Source: Zea mays (Eukaryota; Streptophyta; Magnoliopsida; Poales; Poaceae). From it: a DNA stretch of 64,000 bases. Both the position numbers and the translations under genes were made by a program. This document shows, in pieces, positions 12,380 to 21,305 of the stretch. The notes under the pieces are model-generated. The model had not been told where the DNA came from, made no database searches, and saw nothing but the letters and a program-made list of their open reading frames with translations. Location of the stretch: positions 116,593,982-116,657,981 of the forward strand of contig NC_050097.1 in NCBI RefSeq assembly GCF_902167145.1, read 5' to 3'. The first letter of the stretch is position 1, and each line of letters opens with the position of its first letter.

Positions 12380-13098
12380 AAACCCATCTGCCCGCGCAGA
12401 CACTCCAAACCATTCCTATCACCTCGTTGTTTGCCATCTGGGGGCTTGATCTAGTTGGACCTCTTAAAAGAGCACTCGAGCGGCTACACTCACATCTTGC
12501 TCGCAATCGACAAATTCTCTAAGTGGATTGAGGCGTGGCCCCTCGCAAAGATCACCTCCGAGCTGGCCGTAAAATTTGTCACCAACATCATCCACCGTTT
12601 TGGGGTACCCAACTCGATCATAATGGACAATGGTACACAGTTCACTAGAAACAAGTTCATAGAGTTCTATGGCGAATACCACATCCGTATAGATTGGGCT
12701 GTCGTGGCTCACCCTCGCGCAAACGGGTAGGTCAAACGAGCCAAATGATCATGCAAGGCCTCAAATCTCAGATTTTCATGCACCTCAAGCAGCTCGACCA
12801 ACGATGGCCAGAGGCACTAACAGTGGTCCTATGGAACTTAAGAACAACCCTAAATCGCTCAACTAGGTATATGCCCTACTTTGTGGTCTTTGGGGCTGAA
12901 GCGTTGCTCCCCACCGACCTCGACTACGGTGCCCCGAGGGTAAAACAATACACAACCAAACAAAACAAGTCAAGCTTAGAGGACACGCTGGACCAACTCC
13001 ACGAAGCCCGTGATTGGCGCTCTTACGGTCGGCAAGGTACCATCAAGCGCTACGAAGGTATCATGACCGCCGCATTCGAAGAAGAACCTTGCAAGTAG
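12380..13098 (+). pseudogene. G0: integrase remnant
   Basis: A Gypsy integrase core with LLAIDKFSKWIEAWPL near 12500, HRFGVPNSIIMDNGTQF near 12590 and HPRANG near 12712, where the canonical continuation would carry the catalytic Glu. A stop follows HPRANG and the frame changes, giving a C-terminal piece with GAEALLPTDLDYG near 12900. The zinc-binding domain upstream is scrambled. The reading ends only about 40 bp before the LTR, so most of the 3' untranslated region of this element is missing. Confidence 0.8.
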
Positions 13099-13136
13099 GA
13101 GACTTGTTCTTACGACGGGTTCCACACCAACAAAGA

Positions 13137-13870
13137 TGTCAGTGTTTTGACCCAAGGGTCCTGTCGGTGTTTTGACCCGAGGGTCCTAATCAACTAGTGA
13201 ATTTGTGTTGCGTGTCCCGGTCCAGATGGGTGATGCAAGAAGACACAATGTTTATTCTGGTTCGAGCAACCAGTGAATTTGTGTTGCATGTCCCGGTCCA
13301 GATGGGTGATGCAAGAAGACACAAGGTTTATTCTGGTTCGAGCAATTAGTGAATTTGTGCTGCGTGCACCATTTGAGTACGCGTGGCTCCACCTAGGGTA
13401 AAACGCTGCTTTTACCCTTGTCTTATAGCTCCTTCCCAGAGAAGCCACAACTGGTCGACCCCTCTCCCAGCCTATAAAAGGGAGTGGCTGACCTTAGGGC
13501 AAGTGGATCAAAAGGAGAGAGCTCTTGGGCAACCGGACACCTTCAGACGGACACGAACCCATAAGAACGAACACGAGGAGGAGCACCGACGAGGAATAGG
13601 AGATCGGACCCCCGTCGAGTCAAGACTTAGCTAAGACTCCACATAGCAGCTTCTAAGCTCCACTTCCATCTCGATAAAGAGACTTGGGAGCCTCTTCCCC
13701 CTCTCTCAACCGCTTGTAACCCCTACTACAAGTTTGATCAATAATGGTGCCGGATGATTGGAAGTATGAACGTTCTGTCCGAACCAGTATAAACATTGCA
13801 TCCTCCGTGCACACCATCCGGAGTCTGGAACACGTACAATAAATTTATTTTTCGCAGCGAGGTACGAAAC
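13137..13870 (+). repeat. G0 3' LTR (right border approximate)
   Basis: Begins TGTCAGTGTTTTGACCC at 13137; the same 25-bp start is repeated at 13162 (TGTCGGTGTTTTGACCC). It contains a TATA box (CCTATAAAAGGG) at 13471-13480 followed by a transcribed-type leader and a polyadenylation-like AATAAA near 13838. No matching 5' LTR is in the window, so the border is estimated from composition. Confidence 0.6.
13196..13360. repeat. 76-bp tandem repeat in the G0 LTR
   Basis: The unit starting AGTGAATTTGTGYTGC begins at 13196, 13272 and 13348, an exact 76-bp period with about 2.2 copies. It sits in the promoter-proximal part of the LTR, where U3 enhancer repeats are common. Confidence 0.85.
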
Positions 13871-14055
13871 ATCAAACATCGATTGACGTATAAGAGAAAA
13901 CTTTTTGTTTGCTATTTTTCGGTGACAAATTTAAAAATCTAAAAGTAAATTTTTTGAGGTCAAAATGGTATTTCGGAACAGTAAAAACGAGATTGTGAAC
14001 CTGATTCCAACCCACCGCTAACAAATTAATTACTCACTGCTTGCTTTCTTTTGTA

Positions 14056-14419
14056 TAAGGGCCCGTTTGTTTCGTTGGAATTGAATTCCATTTTAATAAT
14101 TATAATTTAGACAAAACTAATTAACTTTATATATTTATATATGTAATATATTTGTATATTATCCTAAATCATATGAGAAAAATAGTTATATACTACATTT
14201 ATGTTATAGAGGCACAAGTAGAATAATGTGCTATAAGTTGTACATCGGAAAAATAACATGTAAATATATAGAATCAATTTCCATCTCTCACCTCATGAAT
14301 TTGAGATAGGCTTATATAATAACTTTGGAAAGTGGTGGAATGTCATATTCTAAAAAAATAGCCTATTGCATTAGTAAGATTCCAATTCTTCGAAATGAAA
14401 TGAAACAAACGGGGCCTAA
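14056..14419. mobile_element. Tourist-like MITE 1
   Basis: A 358-bp element (14059-14416) with terminal inverted repeats GGGCCCGTTTGTTTC and GGCCCCGTTTGTTTC (one mismatch), flanked by TAA at 14056-14058 and 14417-14419. The 3-bp TWA duplication and TIR fit PIF/Harbinger (Tourist). It has an AT-rich interior without coding potential. The element split at 15578-46198 is a relative: both share GGAATTGAATTCC near one end and the GTGGTGGAATGT/TGAATTTGAGATAG segment near the other. It lies about 40 bp from the 3' end of the next gene. The interval 13870-14055 holds nothing I can identify. Confidence 0.85.
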
Positions 14420-14456
14420 GAGAAAAGTATTATATTATATTATATTGGATTTGTAT

Positions 14457-15053
14457 TCAGGGCAGATAATGCGTGAGGGCGTATGCGACGGTCGCTCCGT
14501 AGAAGATGAGGCCACCGACGACGAGCGCGGAGAGGGCGAAGGTGGCGGCGACGGCGAGCGGGATGCCGCAGGAGAGGATGCCGAACTTGAGCTGGATGGC
14601 GTCGACCATGGAGAGCAGCAGGAAGAAGGTGCCCATGGTGGAGCACCCGGCGGCGAGCAGCATCATGGGCTGCGCGAACCTGAGCACGGCGCGGCGCCTC
14701 TCCCTCGGCCCGGCGGCGCGCCATGCCGGCATCTCCTCGCAGTCGTCGGACGGCGGGGGCTTCTGGTCGGCGTCGCCGTAGAAGTCGTCGGTGGCCAGGA
14801 GCGTGACGGCGAGCTTCATCCCCTGCGCCACGAGGCTGGACAGCAGGTAGAAGCCGAAGGAGAGGATCTCGAAGAGGAAGAAGTTGCGCGCGATGTCGTC
14901 CCGCGCGACGCAGGCGGGCGGCACGGACGAGGACGGCGTGATGGTGCCCGTGATCCCGATGAACACCGCCACCGTGAAGAAGGTGTTGGCCGACACGATT
15001 CCCTCCAGCGCCTTCACGTGCAGTTCCGGGTTGCGCCGCCGCAGCGTCGGCAT
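14457..15053 (-). CDS. Four-TM plant membrane protein, MEE60-like
   Basis: A 198-residue, GC-rich, single-exon ORF. After a short basic N terminus (MPTLRRRNPELH) there are four hydrophobic segments at about residues 18-38, 58-80, 125-147 and 165-190. A Pro/Asp-rich soluble loop lies between TM2 and TM3 (about 88-118). The entry string ALEGIVSANTFFTVAVFIG and the four-helix layout resemble the plant-specific 'maternal effect embryo arrest 60'-like family as I remember it. No enzymatic motif is visible and the biochemical role of that family is unknown to me. Start choice: first ATG of a frame with strong grass-gene codon bias, with no upstream in-frame ATG nearby. MITEs flank it on both sides. 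Confidence 0.7.
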   Translation of the reverse strand: MPTLRRRNPELHVKALEGIVSANTFFTVAVFIGITGTITPSSSVPPACVARDDIARNFFLFEILSFGFYLLSSLVAQGMKLAVTLLATDDFYGDADQKPPPSDDCEEMPAWRAAGPRERRRAVLRFAQPMMLLAAGCSTMGTFFLLLSMVDAIQLKFGILSCGIPLAVAATFALSALVVGGLIFYGATVAYALTHYLP

Positions 15054-15577
15054 CGCTGTCGTCGCTGCTTACGTGTTGTTTCCTTCCCTGGCTGCGCGCT
15101 GCGTGTGTGTGGTGATGGAGAGTGAGGGTCGGTGAGCGTGGCTACTAACTTGTGAGTGAGTGATGGTTGTTGAGGTGAACAAGCTAAGATCGAAAGAACA
15201 GCGACCGTACGATCCTTTTTCCTGAGGTGGGTTAGCAACTCTGAATAAAATAAAAACAAAGTAACGTGTAGTTTGGTAGCTAGCTTTCCGGTGCGGCAAC
15301 GGAAGCCTGAAAGGCGCGCCGCAGGTCGAGGAGAAGATGCATTGGGATCGCTGGATGGATGGATGTGGCGCCGACCCCAGCAGCGCAGCGCTGTGGGTTT
15401 TGATAGCTCCGTGCCAACCACCGGTGGTTGCAGACTGCAGACGGCTAGTGAGTGTGTGAGCGAGTTTCATTCCCATGACGTATTGTGGTTGTCCATTAGC
15501 AATCCACGGGATAGAAACCTTCCCAAAGGTAGTTTGTCCTCTCTTCTGCATCACTATAAAGCCTAAAATTTATATAA
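15054..15577 (-). promoter_or_regulatory. Upstream region of the four-TM gene
   Basis: About 0.5 kb of non-repetitive sequence between the start codon and MITE 2. No TATA box is obvious within 200 bp of the ATG. A TATATAAAT-like string on the minus strand at 15574-15566 touches the MITE target site, so the MITE and the 30 kb complex inside it sit at the edge of the putative core promoter. Assignment as promoter is by position only. Confidence 0.35.
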
Positions 15578-15715
15578 CGAGATATTTGGATCGCTTTATT
15601 TTAGAGGAATTGGATTCCACTCAATAAAGTAACTTATTTAGTTTGAAATTTAACATTCCACCACTTACCAAAGTTCAGATATAAGTCTATCTCAAATTCA
15701 TTGGTAGGAGAAAGG
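15575..15715. mobile_element. MITE 2, left part
   Basis: TAA duplication at 15575-15577, then an inverted-repeat end (CGAGATATTTGGATCGC) from 15578. The body matches one end of MITE 1 in reverse (ATTCCACCACTTACCAAAGTTC). It is interrupted after 15715 by element A and resumes at 45971. Confidence 0.8.
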
Positions 15716-16297
15716 TGTTGAGGATCTACTTCGTCGCCGAAGGTCCCGTAAGAATAAACACCTTCGGAAGATCAACACGGAAGCAAATCCGAAGCTACTA
15801 TCCGGGGAGCTTCGGCATAGCAACACACCTCGAGACGAAGGGTAGCACCGACTTAAAGATGAAAAGACCAATTGGCCCATGACAATTTGTGTTATGATTG
15901 TAATCGGCTGTAAAGGACACAAACGTAAATCCACACGGGTTGCACCATGTGCCTATAAATAGATGAACAGTAGTACTCGCTTGTGCATTACGCTTGTACT
16001 CTTCTCTTCTGCCAAGCTGAAGGTACAAATGTAATTCTATATTATTATTGTTTATTTATGACATAATAAAGTTGAACTAATAATGTTGTATAATTATTCA
16101 CGTTGCTTTCTATGTCTTACATGCTTCTTTTTTCATTAATGTACACTGCAATCATGAAGGTAAGTCCTTCATGACCTTCGTCTGAAGATCATTATCCCCT
16201 AAGGGAGATAATGCTTCGAAGAACGAAGGGCCTTAACCTTTAACATTTTGTGTTGCCTTGTTCTTAATTCGTAGCAATTGAGAACAAGTCCCCAACA
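15716..16297 (+). repeat. A 5' LTR
   Basis: 582 bp, TGTTGAGG...CCCCAACA. TATA box CCTATAAATA at 15952-15961. A palindromic segment (ATTATCCCCTAAGGGAGATAAT) is at 16191-16212. The 3' LTR is recognisably the same but carries about 24 extra bp after the TATA region. Confidence 0.9.
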
Positions 16298-16312
16298 TTG
16301 GCGCCCACCTCC
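16298..16312 (+). other. A primer-binding site
   Basis: TTGGCGCCCACCTCC directly follows the 5' LTR. TGGCGCC is complementary to tRNAs ending GGCGCCA, the type used by many plant Gypsy elements. Confidence 0.65.
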
Positions 16313-16339
16313 AGTGAACTCACTTCCACTTTTGAGCTG

Positions 16340-17035
16340 ATGGCTTCGTTCAACAATCAAGTCGTAGCACCTTCGGCTACGAAGCTGGTGTTCCTGATAA
16401 CAGGCGACTCAAGTTTAGAGCCGGCTAACAAGAAGCAGAAGAAGGAAGCACAGAGAAGGGTGCATCATGTTGGGGTGCAAGGACCCTTCATCAAGTCAAA
16501 ATGGTCCCACATCCCAATCACCTTCTCCCAGGAGGACCTTCAACTCAAAGATTACCCTCACAATGATGCTATGGTCATATCTTGTGTCATCAAGGGATTT
16601 CTGGTCCATAATGTTCTGGTTGATACAGGCAGCGCAACGGATATCATATTTGTTAAGGCCTTTAGACAGATGCAAGAGCCAGAAGATAAGATTCATGATG
16701 CTACACACCCTCTTTGTGGCTCCGGAGGAAGGCAGATTGCAACACTCGGCAAAATCACGATGCCAGTGACCTTCGACTTCGTCCACAATACAAGGACTGA
16801 ACAAGTTGTGTTTGATATTGTTGACATGGAATACCCCTACAATGCAATCATTGGTCGTGGGACACTTAATGCTTTCGAAGCAATACTTCATCCAGCATAT
16901 CTATGCATGAAGATACCTTTGGAACAAGGGCCCATTGCTGTTCATGGGAGTCAGGAAGCCGCTAGGAAAGCCGAAGGAAACTGGACAGATTCAAAGGCAA
17001 TTCATAACATAGATGGAGTCGAAGCCTGTGAATAG
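16340..17035 (+). CDS. A aspartic protease; gag deleted
   Basis: The first ATG after the primer site (16340, MASFNNQVV) is followed by only about 75 residues of linker before the protease active site DTGSATDII near residue 95 (about 16622). The second conserved protease segment follows (YNAIIGRGTLNAF near 16845). A normal Tat Gag domain of several hundred residues and its zinc knuckle are missing, so the element has lost gag by an internal deletion close to the primer site. The frame ends at a TAG at 17033. Retropepsin would cleave Gag-Pol, but without Gag the copy could only move using proteins supplied by another element. Confidence 0.8.
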   Translation: MASFNNQVVAPSATKLVFLITGDSSLEPANKKQKKEAQRRVHHVGVQGPFIKSKWSHIPITFSQEDLQLKDYPHNDAMVISCVIKGFLVHNVLVDTGSATDIIFVKAFRQMQEPEDKIHDATHPLCGSGGRQIATLGKITMPVTFDFVHNTRTEQVVFDIVDMEYPYNAIIGRGTLNAFEAILHPAYLCMKIPLEQGPIAVHGSQEAARKAEGNWTDSKAIHNIDGVEACE

Positions 17036-19093
17036 TACAAATACAAAAGAGAGAAGGTTGCTTCGGCAGATCAGCCGAAGCCTATGCTTTTATGTGAAGA
17101 CATAGTAGAGCAAAAAGTACTGTTGGGGTCTTAGCTATCTGAAGACCAAGAGAAAATTTTGATAAGATTTTTATTCAACAACAAAGATGTCTTTGCTTGG
17201 TCAGCCAATGATCTTTGTGGTGTCAACAGAGATGTCATTGAACATTCACTCAATGTGGACCCATCTTTCAGGCCAAGAAAGCAGAGGCTTCGGAAAATGT
17301 CTGATGATAAAGCCGAAGGTGCTCGGAACGAAGTGAAAAGGCTTCTCAGTGCTAGTGTTATCAGAGAGGTAAAATACCTAGAGTGGTTAGCCAATACTGT
17401 CATGGTGAAGAAGGCCAATGATAAATGGAGAATGTGCATCGACTTCACACATCTTAACAAGGCATGCCCAAAAGACGAATTCCCGCTACCAAGAATAGAC
17501 TCTCTTGTAGATGCAGCAGCTTCTTCAGAGCTCATGAGTCTATTGAATTGTTATTCAGGCTATCATCAAATCTAGATGAAGAAGGAAGATGAGCCAAAGA
17601 CTAGCTTCATAACTCCCAGTGGCACCTATTGCTATCTTTGGATGCCTGAGGGGCTCAAGAATGTTGGAGGAAGCTTCAGCAGAATGACAGCCAAGGTCCT
17701 TCATTCTCAGATAGGCAGAAATGTGCTGACTTATGTTGATGATATCATAGTGAAAAGCACGAAGCAAGAAAATCACATTGCTGATTTGCAAGAAATATTT
17801 GCCAATTTCAGGCAAGCTGGCCTGAAATTAAATCCGGAAAAATGTGTTTTTGGAGTAAAGAAAGGCAAGTTCCTTTGCTGTCTGGTATCAACGAAAGGAA
17901 TCGAAGCTAACCCAAGTAAGATCGAAGCTATCCTTCGGATGGAGCCACCAAGCACGAAGAAAGGGGCTCAACGGCTGGCAGGGAGGTTAGCATCATTAAA
18001 CAGATTCATATCCAGACCAACGGCAAGAAATCTACCATTTTTTGAAATACTGAAGTCAGCCGAAGTCTTTCAATGGGGCCCGACACAACAAAAAGCTTTT
18101 GAAGAGTTGAAACAATATTTGATCGATTTAACAACATTAACTCCACCCGCACCAGGGGCTCCATTGCTCTTATATGTGGCAGCTTCGCATTCTGCAGTGA
18201 GTGTGGCATTGGTACAGGAGAAGCTAGATGGTCAGGCCAAAAAGCAAGCACTAGTATACTTCGTCTCTGAAGTTTTAAGTCCATCAAAGAAAAATTACAC
18301 AGAATTGGAGAAGGTATTATATGTTGTGTTAATGGCCTCCAGAAAGCTTCGGCATTATTTTCAAGCATACCACATAATTGTTCTTTCGTCACAACCTTTA
18401 AAGGACATCATGAGGAATAGAGAGGCTACTGGAAGAATTGGGAAATGGGCTACAGAGCTTAATGAATTCACCATTGATTATGTGCATAGATCTTCAATAC
18501 AGTCCCAGGCGTTAGCAGACTTCATCGCTGATTGGACGCCAGGGGCTCAGGAAGAAGGGATAAATAAAGATGCCGAAGCTTGGATAGTGTTCTGCGATGG
18601 TTCTTGGGGAACCTTCGGCGCAGGAGCAGCTGCTGTTCTAGTAGCACGTTCGAAAGTCAGAACATGTTATGCAACCAAGCTAGATTTTAGATGTACAAAT
18701 AATATTACTGAATACGAAGCACTCTTGTTGGGGCTTCGGAAGTTAAGGGTAATGGGAATAAGAAGGTCTATTCTGAAAACTGATTCTCAAGTCATTTCTG
18801 GCCATGTAGATAAAAGTAGCAAGGCAAGAGATCCGAAACTTGAAAGATATCTGGATACAATTTGAAGGTTGGAGGCTTCTTTTGAAGGTTTCTCTGTCAA
18901 GAACATTCCAAGAGGCGAAAATGAGCAAGCAGATCTGTTAGCCAAATCAGCGGCTCAGGGGCTCCCTCTACCTTCAGAAGTAATTTTTGAAACAATAAAG
19001 GCACCTTCGGTTGAACTCATGGAGAGAGCAGTGCTCGCCATTTCTCCAGTACATAGTGAAGATTGGAGGGCTGAAATCATATCTTTTCTCTAG
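17036..19093 (+). pseudogene. A reverse transcriptase, RNase H and second (archaeal-type) RNase H
   Basis: RT begins near 17175 (FAWSANDLCGVNRDVIEHSL). It runs through the WRMCIDFTHLNKACPK string near 17430, SGYHQI near 17560 and the YVDD active site near 17737 (TYVDDIIVKST). The Gypsy RNase H follows (YFVSEVLSPSKKNYTELEK near 18260). A second RNase H starts at about 18575 (WIVFCDGSWG) with TEYEALLLGL near 18710, TDSQV near 18780 and ENEQADLLAK near 18920. Stop codons: TAG near 17130, TAG at 17573 (replacing the codon after SGYHQI), TGA at about 18863 and TAG at 19091. Apart from these, the frame is continuous, so decay is by point mutation. Confidence 0.9.
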
Positions 19094-20146
19094 GGTAACT
19101 GCTTCTCGGATGACGAAGTTTATAATAAAAGAATGGAAGCGAGAACAACACCGTACATCATAATAGAAGGGGAATTATACAAACATGGAGTTTTCTCCCC
19201 CCTTCTCAAGTGTCTATCCAGAACCGAAGGTATAGAGCTAGTGAAGGAGATACATGCAGGATTGTGTGGATCTCATATTGGGTCTAGGCCTTTGCTGGGA
19301 AAGGTTTTTAGACAGAGATTTTACTGGCCGAAGGCAGCTTCGGATGCAGCAGATCTGGTTTAAAAGTGCGAAAATTGTCAAAAATGTGCAAGGGACCAAA
19401 AACAACCTTCGTCACTAACTCAGTTAATACAACCAACTTGGCCATTGCAAAGATGGGGCCTGGACTTGTTAGGCCCACTTCCACCAGCACAAGGCAATTT
19501 GAAATATGTCGTGGTGGCGGTGGAATATTTTTCTAAGTGGATTGAAGCAAAGCCTTTGGCTACAATAACCTCGGTTACAGTCCAGAAATTCTTCTGGCAA
19601 AATATAGTTTGTCGCTTCGGCGTGCCGAAGGCTATAACTGTGGACAATAGAACATAGTTTGATGCCGAAACTTTCAAAGATTTCTGCGACCAGATTGGCA
19701 CGAAGATTCATTTTGCATCAGTCAGGCACCCGGAGTCAAACGTGCTAGTTGAAAGAGCAAATGGTATCATAATGACAGGAATAATGAAGTTAATCTTCAA
19801 TCAATCTAGAGAAAAGTGGCCAGAAGAGTTGATTAAAGTGGTGTGGAGCCACAATACAACCATATCAAGGTCAACAGGTTTTACACCATTCAAGTTATTG
19901 TTTGGTGACGAAGCTATAACCCCAGAAGAAGCTAAGGCAGGGTCAATTAGAACAGTAGCTTCGGTAGAGGACGAAGCTGATTATTCTGTGGCAAAAGATG
20001 CTATAGAAGGGACCAGACTTCAAGCTGTGGAGAATATCAATAAATATCAAGCCGAAACAATAAAATGGCGTGACAGAAAAGTACGGCTAAAAACATTAAG
20101 CCAGGGCATTTGGTGCTTCGGAGAGTGGCCAATCCAGACACAGTAG
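19094..20146 (+). pseudogene. A integrase
   Basis: The zinc-binding region (HAGLCGSHIGSRPLLGKVF; CENCQKCA) is broken by a TAA at about 19361. The core has GLDLLGP near 19460 (first Asp), TVDNRT near 19640 where the usual motif is DNGTQF (second Asp kept, then a TAG at 19655) and ERANG near 19755 (Glu). The C-terminal part has FGDEAITPEEAKAGS near 19910 and ends at 20144. At least two in-frame stops make it non-functional as it stands. Confidence 0.85.
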
Positions 20147-20480
20147 GCAAGCTACAACTGAAGTGGGAAGGACCCTTTCTGGTGGTATCTTCGTCGAGAC
20201 CCGGTTCTTACAGATTGAAGGATATGGATGGCAACGACATTCCTAGATCTTGAAATGCGGATGAGCTTCGACGATATTATGTGTAACTTGATGTAATCTT
20301 TTTCATTTTTCCTATGGCACCCTTTTCCTTTCCAAAGGGGGAGAAAGGTTTTTAATGGGGCCATAGTTTGTAATTTTTTTCTTTCTTATTCAGCTCTACG
20401 AGAGCAAAATCCCCCAAAATATGTAAAATGTAAAATCTGAGCATGCACCATCGAGTGCAGAGAGAAAAAAATAGGGAGAA
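20147..20480 (+). other. A integrase tail and post-pol spacer
   Basis: The first 130 bases still align with the integrase C-terminal GPF-type region in another frame (LKWEGPFLVVSSSRPGSY). The rest is non-coding and contains a polypurine stretch (GGGGGAGAAAGG) near 20337. No gene seen. Confidence 0.55.
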
Positions 20481-20483
20481 GCT

Positions 20484-20815
20484 CGAAAGTCGTCCCTAAG
20501 GGGATGCAGAGCACGACGAAGCTACAAAAAGTCGTTCCTAAGGGGACGCAACATAAGTTTTCTGCTCAAAAGTCGTTCCTAAGGGAATGCAGAGCCAAAT
20601 ACCGCCGAAATATAAGGCGAAGAAGTTCAAAAGACATTCCGAAGGGAATGCAGAACTTACACCGAAAAGTCAACGGTGATACCGCCAAAATAGAAGGCGA
20701 AGAAGTTTAAAAGACGTTCCTAAGGGGATGCAGAACTTACACCAAAAAATAAGCGGTGCAGCCGAAAAATAAACGACAAAGAGATTTCAGTCATTCCTAA
20801 GGGAACGAGGAGTTT
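20484..20815. repeat. Irregular array of GTCGTTCCTAAGGGG units in element A
   Basis: A roughly 22-bp unit, AGTCGTTCCTAAGGGGATGCAGA, recurs at 20489, 20531, 20572, 20633, 20713 and 20790 with 41-80 bp spacing. Each has the palindromic core CCTAAGG or a one-base variant. The longer segment with GCAGAACTTACACCRAAAA is duplicated at 20633-20690 and 20713-20770. The same CCTAAGGG core forms an inverted repeat in the LTR (16191-16212). Confidence 0.8.
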
Positions 20816-21305
20816 TGATATGGCTTCATAATCGTGTGTCTGGACATTCATTTGCACAATACATCACATCATTCATTGCATTCATATACATTCATTTAGA
20901 CATACATATGATCATCACCATCATGTCATACAAATACAGATAGTTGCTTAGGCTCTAATGATGAGGCTTCGGCGAAAGGAAAAGAAGCAGATTTATGCTT
21001 CGTTGTGTACGAAAAGAAGGGAAGGTGTTTTTCGCCTTCAGCTCAAAAAATACAAGTTTCGTCCACATGAAAGCAGTTCATACATGAACAGAAAGGTAAA
21101 AATATATTACAAGGTATGGACAAATTTACAGAGTAGTATCTGATTATTAAATTATAATATTCTTTACAAGGATAATTCAAAAGTTTCTCTAGAAGTTTTT
21201 TCACAGCAATGTCTTCAGCTTCATCACCATCCGCTAAGCTTCGGATCATCCGCCAAGCTTCGGATCATTGCTCTTCGGCTTCGTCATCCTGCACATAACG
21301 AAGCG

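Noticed and set aside
13196..13360. CRISPR-like array
   Set aside because: Repeats are directly adjacent 76-bp tandem units without unique spacers, within a plant LTR.
14325..15125. 266-codon plus-strand frame over the four-TM gene
   Set aside because: Antisense shadow of a GC-rich gene; Arg/Gly/Glu-rich with no domain, while the minus strand gives four clean membrane segments.
16298..16339. Use of the TTG at 16298 as a start for the element A protease frame
   Set aside because: This is the primer-binding site directly after the LTR; the first ATG at 16340 is the sensible start.
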